Positions 1-6,426 of a stretch of 10,718 nt of DNA are shown in pieces; within the stretch, counting starts at the first letter, position 1; each line of letters opens with the position of its first letter. The notes under the pieces were generated by a model, which ran no database searches, was not told the origin of the DNA, and was given only the letters and a program-made list of their open reading frames with translations. This stretch comes from Chitinophaga pinensis (GTDB taxonomy: Bacteria > Bacteroidota > Bacteroidia > M30B66), in assembly GCA_943333015.1 (NCBI GenBank), contig CALQRR010000021.1, positions 1 to 10,718 on the forward strand, given 5' to 3'. Both the position numbers and the translations under genes were made by a program.

Positions 1-1144
1 AGACACCCTCTTTTTCCCAATCGGTGTGGATACCATATTACTGAACATGGTTCCTGTAAATGATGGAATTACAGAAGGACTAGAAACGGTCTATATCAAC
101 TTCTCCGTTACAAATGATTGTGGCGATACCATTAACATTACCAACGTGATCAAAATTCGCGATCCATACGAATTATCAATCAATACGCCTGATCCGGTTA
201 TTGATTGCCCAAATCCAAACTACACCGTTGGCATTCAGATTTCTGGCGGTTATGCGCCCTACAGCTATTCATGGGACTACAACAACCTCATCACTCCCAC
301 GATCAATGTTCCAATCTTCAGGACAGATACATTTGTTGTGACCATTCATGATTTACTCAATTGTCCACTCAACCAATACACCGATACCGTTATCGTCACG
401 TTGAATTATGACTCCTTACAAACCACCACACAAAGTGCTGTAATCTGTGAAGGGTTATCAATACAGTTAAGCCCATCGGTTGAGTTTGGCAACACGCCCT
501 ATACCTACAACTGGGTGGGTATTGCAACAACGGATACTGTAACAGTTACCCCTTCCGACACAACAACATACGTAATCAATATAACAGACGAGTGTAACAT
601 TACCGTGAGTGATTCCTTTATTGTGAATGTGCCCATTTATGATGAACTGATTGCCACGGCATTTGACACAACCATTTGTCAGCGAGGAACCGCGGCCTTA
701 CTGGCTTTCGGAACAGGTGGTGATGGAACGTATTCATACGCTTGGTCAGGTCCTGCTCCAATTATCACAGTGAATGATTCGGTGAGTTCTGTTAGCCCAA
801 CTATTCCATCATCCTATGTGATCACCATTACTGATGGGTGTAACACCACTGCAACAGATACACTTGACGTTGACATTCAGAGTTGCGAACTTGAAGTCGG
901 AAATGCGTTTTCCCCAAACGGAGATGGCAAGAATGATTACTTTGAAGTAGCGAACATTTTCTTTTATCCAGAAAGCACCGTATACCTATACAGCCGTTGG
1001 GGTAAGAAAGTACTGGAGCAAAAAAGTTATCAGAACAACTGGTCAGGTGGTACTGAAATAACTTCCGGTACGTATTATTACGTTGTTGATCCGGGCGACG
1101 GAACAACTGTGCTGAAAGGTTACGTAACGATCTTTAAAGACTGA
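1..1144 (+). CDS. T9SS type B sorting domain-containing surface protein, C-terminal part (5' end outside window)
   Basis: The reading frame is open from base 2, so this is the C-terminal part of a longer protein. The GTG at 26 is probably not the start, because the coding pattern continues upstream of it. Residues are numbered with the codon at 26 as 1. Residues 1-45 resemble the end of a Calx-beta or choice-of-anchor type module (VNDGITEGLETV). Three Ig-like/PKD-like repeats follow, each with a Cys pair, a central Y-x-Y-x-W or Y-x-x-W motif and a closing T/I-x-D-x-C: C61-C113, C141-C190 and C218-C272. Residues 292-372 form a gliding-motility-associated C-terminal domain (AFSPNGDGKND, then SRWGKKV and SGTYYYVV), the T9SS type B sorting signal. 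Family knowledge: such proteins cross the outer membrane through T9SS and often serve as adhesins or cell-surface proteins. The specific role is unknown. The sorting domain is clear; the repeat count is my own reading. Confidence 0.93.
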   Translation, partial: DTLFFPIGVDTILLNMVPVNDGITEGLETVYINFSVTNDCGDTINITNVIKIRDPYELSINTPDPVIDCPNPNYTVGIQISGGYAPYSYSWDYNNLITPTINVPIFRTDTFVVTIHDLLNCPLNQYTDTVIVTLNYDSLQTTTQSAVICEGLSIQLSPSVEFGNTPYTYNWVGIATTDTVTVTPSDTTTYVINITDECNITVSDSFIVNVPIYDELIATAFDTTICQRGTAALLAFGTGGDGTYSYAWSGPAPIITVNDSVSSVSPTIPSSYVITITDGCNTTATDTLDVDIQSCELEVGNAFSPNGDGKNDYFEVANIFFYPESTVYLYSRWGKKVLEQKSYQNNWSGGTEITSGTYYYVVDPGDGTTVLKGYVTIFKD

Positions 1145-1161
1145 TTTTAATGAATCCTATT

Positions 1162-1194
1162 GAACGGGCGTCCTAGTGGCGCCTGTTCTGTTTT
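1162..1194 (+). terminator. Intrinsic terminator after the T9SS type B gene
   Basis: A 9-bp stem, GAACGGGCG (1162-1170) with CGCCTGTTC (1180-1188), contains one G-U pair and encloses a 9-nt loop. It is followed by TGTTTT. It starts 18 nt after the TGA of the preceding gene. Its T-run ends only 6 nt before the ATG of the aminopeptidase gene, which is unusually tight. Confidence 0.75.
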
Positions 1195-1200
1195 AATCCT

Positions 1201-3018
1201 ATGCGTACTTCCCTCCTTATTCTGCTCACCTTGATTCCTGCTTTTATGCACGCAAACGACACGCATAGCTGCGCACGTCCTCAGGAAATTGCTGTCCGGC
1301 ATCTTTCGCTAAAACTCTCACTCAACTTTGAAAAGAAAATTGCCGAAGGATCTGCCGTTCTTCGTTTAGAGCGCAAACCAGGATTCCATGATTTTTGGGT
1401 TGATACCAAACAACTCGATATTCAGTCGGTGGTGGATGAGCATGGCAATAACCTCAAATATGAACTTCAGCAGGAGAAACACTGGATGGGTCGCCCGTTG
1501 AAAATTGTCTTGAATGACAATACACAATCGGTGAATATTGCCTACTCCACAACACCCGAATCGGCAGCTTTGCAATGGCTCAGTCCGGAGCAAACGGAAG
1601 GAAAAAAACATCCGTTTTTATTCACCCAAGGTCAGGCTATTCTCAGTCGCACCTGGATGCCCATTCAGGACAGTCCGGGAATCCGCTTCACCTGGGATGC
1701 AGCGATTTCTGTTCCACAGGATCTGATGGCTGTGATGAGCGGAAATAATCCGCAGGAAAAAAGTGCCGATGGGGAGTATGTTTTTCGCATGAATCAGCCG
1801 GTTCCGGCATATTTGGTGGCGCTGGCTGTTGGTGATCTGGCATTTGAAAAACTGAGCGACCGCACGGGTGTGTATGCCGAGCCATCAATGCTTACGCGTG
1901 CAGCAAGCGAGTTGGAGGATATGGAAAAAATGCTTGTCGCTGCAGAGGCCTTATACGGAACCTATCAATGGGGACGGTATGATGTGATCGTATTACCACC
2001 CTCCTTTCCGTTCGGGGGAATGGAAAATCCACGGCTTACGTTTGCCACGCCGACCATTATTGCAGGCGATCGATCGCTCACATCTTTGATCGCACATGAG
2101 TTAGCCCACAGCTGGTCGGGCAACTTAGTAACCAATGTGACCTGGAACGACTTCTGGCTCAATGAAGGTTTCACGGTGTATTTTGAACGCCGGATCATGG
2201 AGTCGCTTTATGGGAAAGATTACGCTGATATGCTCGCTGTACTGGGTTTTCAAGATTTACAGGAAACCTTGGAAGAGCTTGGCGCTCAATCGGACGATAC
2301 GAAATTGAAACTGGCGCTAGAAGGCCGTGATGCAGACGATGGCATGAATGACATTGCTTACGAGAAAGGCTATCTGTTCTTAACCTCCATTGAGAAAAAA
2401 GTGGGTCGAACAGCGTTTGATGCGTTTGTGAAAGGATATTTCAAAGAGTTTGCATTTAGTTCCATCAGCACGGAGGACTTTGTAAAATACCTGAACCGTC
2501 GGTTGAAGCTTTCCGAAGGTGTTGATCTTCTCGCGAACGAATGGATCTATCTACCTGGAATCCCTGCAGGTATTGAGGCTCCTGTATCATTGCGGTTTAT
2601 GCAAGTAGATGCCGTTCTTAAAAGTTGGACTTCCGGAGAGATTCCTGCTACTGGTTTGGTGGTAAACGGTTGGACCACCCATGAGTGGCTGCAATTTATT
2701 CGACACCTGCCTGCCTCACTCACCGACGCTCAGATGAAGGAGCTTGATGCAACGTTTGGATTGACTAAATCTGGTAATTCGGAAATCCAGTTTGCCTGGT
2801 TCATGGCCGTCATTCCTAACCACTATGTCACCGCTGACGCTTCCCTAGAGGCATTCCTGCGCCGTGTGGGAAGAAGGAAATTCGTACTCCCGTTATACAC
2901 AGCTATGCTCAAAGATGAACGTCTTTCTGCACAGGCACGTGCGATTTATAAGGATGCGAGAACCGGTTACCATGCAGTGACGATGCAGTCCTTGGACGAA
3001 CTCTTTGCAAAAAAATAA
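1201..3018 (+). CDS. Exported M1 family metallo-aminopeptidase, leukotriene A4 hydrolase-like
   Basis: This zinc aminopeptidase removes N-terminal residues from peptides. Residues 1-18 look like a Sec signal peptide (LLILLTLIPAFMHA), and there is no lipobox and no T9SS tail, so the periplasm is the likely location. The 605 aa length matches leukotriene A4 hydrolase (about 610). Visible motifs are QGQA (143-146), the exopeptidase motif GGMEN (272-276), zinc ligands H299, H303 (HELAH) and E322 (LNEGF), and Tyr387 in AYEKG. WIYLPGIP (448-455) leads into the C-terminal helical domain. The GRRKF motif near the C-terminus keeps R558 and K560, equivalent to the carboxylate-binding Arg/Lys of human LTA4H (R563, K565). 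LTA4H Y378 aligns with Met382. The start at 1201 is supported by the signal peptide and by an in-frame stop at 1174. I infer a peptide-scavenging aminopeptidase; epoxide hydrolase activity cannot be judged from sequence. No clear promoter or ribosome binding site is visible. Confidence 0.95.
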   Translation: MRTSLLILLTLIPAFMHANDTHSCARPQEIAVRHLSLKLSLNFEKKIAEGSAVLRLERKPGFHDFWVDTKQLDIQSVVDEHGNNLKYELQQEKHWMGRPLKIVLNDNTQSVNIAYSTTPESAALQWLSPEQTEGKKHPFLFTQGQAILSRTWMPIQDSPGIRFTWDAAISVPQDLMAVMSGNNPQEKSADGEYVFRMNQPVPAYLVALAVGDLAFEKLSDRTGVYAEPSMLTRAASELEDMEKMLVAAEALYGTYQWGRYDVIVLPPSFPFGGMENPRLTFATPTIIAGDRSLTSLIAHELAHSWSGNLVTNVTWNDFWLNEGFTVYFERRIMESLYGKDYADMLAVLGFQDLQETLEELGAQSDDTKLKLALEGRDADDGMNDIAYEKGYLFLTSIEKKVGRTAFDAFVKGYFKEFAFSSISTEDFVKYLNRRLKLSEGVDLLANEWIYLPGIPAGIEAPVSLRFMQVDAVLKSWTSGEIPATGLVVNGWTTHEWLQFIRHLPASLTDAQMKELDATFGLTKSGNSEIQFAWFMAVIPNHYVTADASLEAFLRRVGRRKFVLPLYTAMLKDERLSAQARAIYKDARTGYHAVTMQSLDELFAKK

Positions 3019-3048
3019 ACCGTTCGCCCAACCAGACCGCCAAACCCG

Positions 3049-3056
3049 TAGATTTG
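3049..3056 (+). promoter_or_regulatory. Candidate Bacteroidetes -7 box of tpx
   Basis: TAGATTTG matches the Bacteroidetes -7 consensus TAnnTTTG exactly and ends 19 nt before the tpx ATG, implying a leader of roughly 10-13 nt. No good TTTG-like -33 element lies 19 nt upstream. The nearest candidate is TTCG at 3023, with a 22-nt gap. The element is in a 57-nt intergenic gap with no terminator after the aminopeptidase gene, so readthrough from upstream is also possible. Confidence 0.5.
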
Positions 3057-3075
3057 CCAAACAGAAACAGAATTT

Positions 3076-3591
3076 ATGAGCTTAGAAACAACCTCTTTTA
3101 AAGGGAAACCAGTTGAGTTGCTTGAAGAACTTCCGGGTGTAAATCAGGATGCATTTGACTTCACATTCGTTAAAACCGATTTGAGTGAAAGTAGCCTGTA
3201 CGATTTTGATGGTAAGGTGAAAGTCCTGATTGCCGTTCCGAGTCTGGATACAGGTATTTGTCAACGCGAAACACGCCAGTTCAATGAACGGTTAAATGAT
3301 AAGAAAGGCGTTGTAGGCATCGTCGTTTCTAAAGATCTTCCATTTGCCATGAAGCGTTTTTGCGAAACCGAAGGATTGAACAACATTGTGAGTGCATCCG
3401 ATTTCCGTTACCTGGATTTCACCCGTGAATACGGAACTGAAATGGTAGACGGTCCGTTGAAAGGACTTAGTGCGCGTGCTGTATTTGTGGTCGATCAAAA
3501 CAACAAGATCCGTTATGTAGAACTTACACCGGATGTTATTGCAGAGCCAGACTACGATAAAGTAATGGCCGCCGTTGATCAACTACTTTGA
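3076..3591 (+). CDS. tpx: Thiol peroxidase (atypical 2-Cys peroxiredoxin, Tpx)
   Basis: Tpx reduces hydrogen peroxide and organic hydroperoxides and is itself reduced by thioredoxin. The protein is 171 aa, normal for the family, and has no signal peptide, so it is cytoplasmic. The peroxidatic site is PSLDTGIC, with Thr59 and Cys62. The resolving cysteine is Cys96 in KRFCETEG, 34 residues later, the same separation as E. coli Cys61/Cys95. Arg134 in GLSARAVF matches the conserved active-site Arg of the family. The thioredoxin-like fold is supported by VKVLIAVPSLDT near residue 48 and AVFVVDQNNKIRY near 135. The start at 3076 gives the family's usual N-terminus (TSFKGKPVEL). The gene is monocistronic-looking, with a promoter-like box upstream and a strong terminator downstream. 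No OxyR-like site was identified. Confidence 0.97.
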   Translation: MSLETTSFKGKPVELLEELPGVNQDAFDFTFVKTDLSESSLYDFDGKVKVLIAVPSLDTGICQRETRQFNERLNDKKGVVGIVVSKDLPFAMKRFCETEGLNNIVSASDFRYLDFTREYGTEMVDGPLKGLSARAVFVVDQNNKIRYVELTPDVIAEPDYDKVMAAVDQLL

Positions 3592-3608
3592 TTTATATAA
3601 AACTTCAT

Positions 3609-3646
3609 AAAAAAAGGCGCCCCAATAACCGGAGCGCCTTTTTTTT
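3609..3646. terminator. Bidirectional terminator between tpx and the PfkB-family kinase gene
   Basis: Seven A residues (3609-3615) precede a hairpin of GGCGC (3616-3620) with GCGCC (3634-3638). Two further C-G pairs form above a C/A mismatch. Eight T residues follow (3639-3646). The A- and T-runs flank the stem symmetrically, so it can end tpx transcription on plus and the kinase operon on minus, as expected between convergent genes. Confidence 0.88.
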
Positions 3647-3661
3647 GGTTGAAAATAAATT

Positions 3662-4588
3662 TTATCCTACCAGCGAAATATCAAACTGAACCAGATCGAT
3701 GAATTGCTGAACGCGTTCATCTACTTCTTCCTGACTCAGATTCTGAATGCGTTCGGTTCCGAATTTCTCAACACTGAACGAAGCCATAGCTGATCCGAAA
3801 ATGATTGCACGCTTGAGATTATCAAACGAGATATCGCGCGTTTCCGCAAGGTATCCGATAAATCCACCTGCAAAGCTATCGCCGGCTCCGGTTGGATCAA
3901 ATACTTCTTCCAAAGGCAGGGCTGGTGCAAAAAACACCTGATCTTTATTAAACAACAAGGCTCCGTGCTCACCTTTTTTAATGATGAGGTATTTGGGGCC
4001 AAAGCCCATAATCTTTTTAGCTGCTTTTACCAAGGAATACTCCCCTGACAACTGACGTGCTTCTTCGTCGTTGATGGTCAAAACGTCCACATTTTTAAGC
4101 AGGGACATCAAATCATCCAAGGCGATGTCCATCCAAAAATTCATGGTATCTAGAACCACTAGTTTCGGACGTTTGGTTAAACGATCCAATACCGTTTGCT
4201 GAACAGCAGGTGCAAGATTTCCCAACATCAGAAAGTCACAATCCTGAAAATCAGCAGGAATTACCGGATCGAATGTTGCCAGCACGTTGAGTTGCGTATC
4301 GAGCGTGTCGCGGCTATTCATATCGTTGTGATAACGGCCACTCCAGAAGAAAGTTTTTTCGCCTTCTTTAATCTGTAAACCATCCGTTTTCACGCCACGT
4401 TTCTGAAGCATTCCAATGGCTTCTTGTGGAAAGTCATCGCCCACAACCGAAACAAGGTTAATGTTTTTGGTGAAATAGGAAGCAGCAAGGCTGATGAAAG
4501 TTGCAGCACCGCCGACAATCTTATCGGTTTTCCCGAAGGGAGTTTCGATGGCATCAAAAGCCACCGTTCCAATTACTAATAGACTCAT
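3662..4588 (-). CDS. PfkB-family carbohydrate/nucleoside kinase of unknown substrate
   Basis: This is an ATP-dependent ribokinase-fold kinase of 308 aa, typical for the PfkB family, with no signal peptide. The N-terminus MSLLVIGTVAFDAI is the first beta strand. GGAA at 26-29 corresponds to the Gly-rich substrate-side segment. NDEEAR (173-178) and IIKKGEHGALLF (202-213) are standard family segments. DPTGAGDSFAGG (231-242) is the PfkB signature, forming the anion hole with the catalytic base Asp237. The substrate cannot be read from sequence; ribose-like sugars or nucleosides are possible. It lies 9 nt downstream of the aminotransferase gene on the same strand with no space for its own promoter, so co-transcription is likely. 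It ends at the shared terminator with tpx. Family assignment is firm, function is not. Confidence 0.9.
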   Translation of the reverse strand: MSLLVIGTVAFDAIETPFGKTDKIVGGAATFISLAASYFTKNINLVSVVGDDFPQEAIGMLQKRGVKTDGLQIKEGEKTFFWSGRYHNDMNSRDTLDTQLNVLATFDPVIPADFQDCDFLMLGNLAPAVQQTVLDRLTKRPKLVVLDTMNFWMDIALDDLMSLLKNVDVLTINDEEARQLSGEYSLVKAAKKIMGFGPKYLIIKKGEHGALLFNKDQVFFAPALPLEEVFDPTGAGDSFAGGFIGYLAETRDISFDNLKRAIIFGSAMASFSVEKFGTERIQNLSQEEVDERVQQFIDLVQFDISLVG

Positions 4589-4597
4589 GGATTGTAT

Positions 4598-5794
4598 TTA
4601 TTTTTTGTTTGGATAAACGAGCAATGCTTCCCGAAGGATAATGACTGCACGATTGAGGTCATTCACATTCAGAACGTAACCGATACGTACTTCATCTTTT
4701 CCAGCGCCCGGAGTGGAATAAAATCCAGTGGCTGGTGCAAGCATAACGGTTTCATTTTCAAATTGAAAATCTTCCAGCAACCACTGGCAAAAATGATCCG
4801 AATCCTGAATAGGCAGTCGGGCCATGGCGTAAAAAGCACCTGTTGGTTTGGGACAGAAAACGCCGGGAATGGTGTTCAAGCCATCCACCATGACATTGCG
4901 CCTTGCCACATATTCCTTCACCACATCTTCAAAATAGGAAGCAGGTGTTTCTAGAGCTGCTTCAGAAGCAATCTGTCCAAATGTAGGCGGACTCAAACGT
5001 GCCTGGGCAAACTTGAGCGCCGTTTGCATGACGTCGGCATTGCGTGTGACCAATGCTCCGATGCGCGCTCCACACATACTGTAGCGTTTCGAAACAGAAT
5101 CGATCAGAATCACGTTTTGATCAATGCCTGGCAATTGCATGGCGGAAAAAAACTCGGAACCGTCATAGCAGAATTCGCGGTATACCTCATCGGCAAACAG
5201 GTACAGATCGTGACGCAGAATGATGTCGCGTAATTTCTCTAGATCTTCCCGGGAATAGATCATCCCAGTAGGATTGCCAGGATTGGAGATGATGATTGCC
5301 TTGGTTTTAGCGGTAATCAGTTTTTCAAAATCCTCGATGGGAGGAAGCTTAAAACCTGTATCAATACTTGTTTTTACGGGCACTACCTTTGCACCTGCCG
5401 AACATGCGAAGCTGAGGTAATTGGCGTAAAAAGGTTCTGGAATGATCACTTCATCACCTGGATCCATGCACGTCATGATGGCCATTTGCAGCGCTTCCGA
5501 ACCACCGGTGGTGATCATGATTTGCTCGTGGTTGACCTCAATGTGATTGGCTTGATAGTAAGCCGCCAATTTCTTTCTGTAGGATTCGAAACCAGCACTG
5601 TGGCTATACTCGATTACTTTTAGCGTAGTATTATGAATAGCATTGAGGGCAACTTCCGGGGTTTCAATATCGGGCTGACCGATGTTGAGATGGTAAATTT
5701 TAACTCCTCTTTTCTTGGCCGCTTCGGCAAAGGGAACGAGTTTCCGGATGGGTGAGGAAGGCATTGCCTTTCCTTTAGCAGAGATCTGTGGCAT
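4598..5794 (-). CDS. Class I/II pyridoxal-phosphate aminotransferase (aspartate-aminotransferase-like)
   Basis: This cytoplasmic PLP enzyme moves an amino group between an amino acid and a 2-oxo acid. The protein is 398 aa, normal for fold-type I aminotransferases. Visible features are NIGQPDIETP (37-46), the phosphate-side TTGGSEAL (95-102), NPGNPTG (171-177), Asp202 in ADEVY, which pairs with the PLP ring nitrogen, the Schiff-base Lys236 in SVSKRYSM with Arg244 nearby, and Arg370 in EVRIGY, which binds the substrate carboxylate. The start at 5794 is kept because MPQISAKGKAMPSSPIRKL is a usual N-terminus for this subfamily. The ATG ten codons in (5764) is an alternative. The donor amino acid is uncertain; aspartate or another 2-oxoglutarate-coupled substrate is plausible. 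It is probably the first gene of an operon with the PfkB-family kinase. A terminator of the preceding gene lies directly in front of it. Confidence 0.94.
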   Translation of the reverse strand: MPQISAKGKAMPSSPIRKLVPFAEAAKKRGVKIYHLNIGQPDIETPEVALNAIHNTTLKVIEYSHSAGFESYRKKLAAYYQANHIEVNHEQIMITTGGSEALQMAIMTCMDPGDEVIIPEPFYANYLSFACSAGAKVVPVKTSIDTGFKLPPIEDFEKLITAKTKAIIISNPGNPTGMIYSREDLEKLRDIILRHDLYLFADEVYREFCYDGSEFFSAMQLPGIDQNVILIDSVSKRYSMCGARIGALVTRNADVMQTALKFAQARLSPPTFGQIASEAALETPASYFEDVVKEYVARRNVMVDGLNTIPGVFCPKPTGAFYAMARLPIQDSDHFCQWLLEDFQFENETVMLAPATGFYSTPGAGKDEVRIGYVLNVNDLNRAVIILREALLVYPNKK

Positions 5795-5795
5795 A

Positions 5796-5824
5796 AAACA
5801 AAAAACCCCGACAATTAGTCGGGG
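5796..5824 (-). terminator. Intrinsic terminator after the DUF1573 gene, against the aminotransferase start
   Basis: On the minus strand, CCCCGAC and GTCGGGG form a perfect 7-bp stem (5818-5824 with 5806-5812) around a 5-nt loop. It is followed by TTTTTTGTTT. On plus it is followed by TGCAAAG, so it works only in the minus direction. It lies about 30 nt after the DUF1573 stop codon. The T-run meets the ATG of the aminotransferase at 5794. Confidence 0.87.
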
Positions 5825-5826
5825 TG

Positions 5827-5834
5827 CAAAGATG
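5827..5834 (-). promoter_or_regulatory. Possible -7 box of the aminotransferase gene, overlapping the terminator region
   Basis: The minus strand reads CATCTTTG, one mismatch from TAnnTTTG, immediately before the terminator stem. A start about 6 nt downstream would fall inside the left arm of the stem, so this transcript could not form the full hairpin. No convincing -33 element is visible. Confidence 0.25.
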
Positions 5835-5855
5835 AAAATTTTTCAGCGTGAAGCC

Positions 5856-6323
5856 TTATTTTTCCAATGGAGCCATTCCACTTTTCTTTTCCGGCATGCC
5901 GGCATCTGCTGGAGGTGGTTCTACGTTTCCTTTGATGTAGATCATTTTCGATCCTGTTTTGTCTTTCGACATGTTCTGAATCGTAAGTGTTACGTTTTTA
6001 TTGATCGCACCAGAACGTTTTGTGTCATAGCTTACTTTAATGACACCTGTTTTTCCTGGTCCGATTGGTTCTTTTGGCCAGTCAGGAACTGTGCAACCAC
6101 AGCTTCCGCGTGCATTAGAAATCACAAATGGCTCTTTACCGGTATTCTTGAATTTAAATTCGCTTGTACCGTCAGCACCATTCTTAATTGTGCCATAGTC
6201 ATGCGTTTCTTTTTCAAACTCGATTGCTGGAGTCCAGTTCTGATCAGTCGAGGCGGGCTGCTGTGCATGGAGAGCGATGAAGCCCATTGCCAGAAACGCC
6301 AGTGATAGCAGGGATCGTTTCAT
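5856..6323 (-). CDS. DUF1573 domain-containing exported protein (copy 1)
   Basis: This 155-aa protein has an N-terminal signal peptide (residues 1-20, SLLSLAFLAMGFIALHA, cleavage near HAQ) and no lipobox, suggesting a periplasmic or exported protein. The DUF1573 domain spans about 33-135: FEKETHDYGTI, FKFKNTGKEP and the family's SCGCT motif with Cys75 and Cys77. IGPGKTGVIKV and a closing IYIKGNV follow. Family knowledge: this is a small Ig-like domain common in Bacteroidetes, with no settled function. The C-terminal tail is Pro/Lys-rich and ends in MAPLEK, almost the same ending as its neighbour. It has its own promoter-like element upstream and a strong terminator downstream. The two closely spaced cysteines could bind a metal or form a disulfide, but that is only inference. 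Confidence 0.9.
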   Translation of the reverse strand: MKRSLLSLAFLAMGFIALHAQQPASTDQNWTPAIEFEKETHDYGTIKNGADGTSEFKFKNTGKEPFVISNARGSCGCTVPDWPKEPIGPGKTGVIKVSYDTKRSGAINKNVTLTIQNMSKDKTGSKMIYIKGNVEPPPADAGMPEKKSGMAPLEK

Positions 6324-6352
6324 TTTGGTGTTCTTTTGAGATTATTGTGAGA

Positions 6353-6383
6353 CAAATTTAGTTTTTTCTTCTTCGTTCTGAAA
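6353..6383 (-). promoter_or_regulatory. Promoter of DUF1573 copy 1 (TTTC-N19-TAAATTTG)
   Basis: The minus strand carries TAAATTTG (6360-6353), an exact match to the Bacteroidetes -7 consensus TAnnTTTG, ending 29 nt before the ATG at 6323. TTTC (6383-6380), one mismatch from the TTTG -33 element, precedes it by 19 nt. The same TTTC-N19 spacing occurs at valS. Confidence 0.6.
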
Positions 6384-6418
6384 TCTGGCTAAAATTTAAG
6401 ATTCAAATTAAACCAGAT
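6383..6418. repeat. Inverted repeat between the two DUF1573 genes
   Basis: ATCTGG (6383-6388) is the exact reverse complement of CCAGAT (6413-6418). Inner A/T-rich segments TTTAA (6394-6398) and TTAAA (6408-6412) can extend the pairing across a bulge. There is no T-run after it in the minus direction, so it is a poor terminator. It abuts the -33 element of copy 1, so it could be an operator or simply a weak 3' end structure of copy 2. Confidence 0.35.
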
Positions 6419-6426
6419 GCTCAGCT

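Noticed and set aside
2066..2077. Perfect 12-bp palindrome GCGATCGATCGC
   Set aside because: It falls within the aminopeptidase coding sequence (AGDRS) and occurs once. It is likely chance or a restriction-type site with no evident role.
5715..6305. 196-codon plus-strand frame opposite the aminotransferase start and DUF1573 copy 1
   Set aside because: It is antisense to two well-supported genes and runs through a strong terminator. The translation is Cys/Phe/Trp-rich with no recognisable domain.
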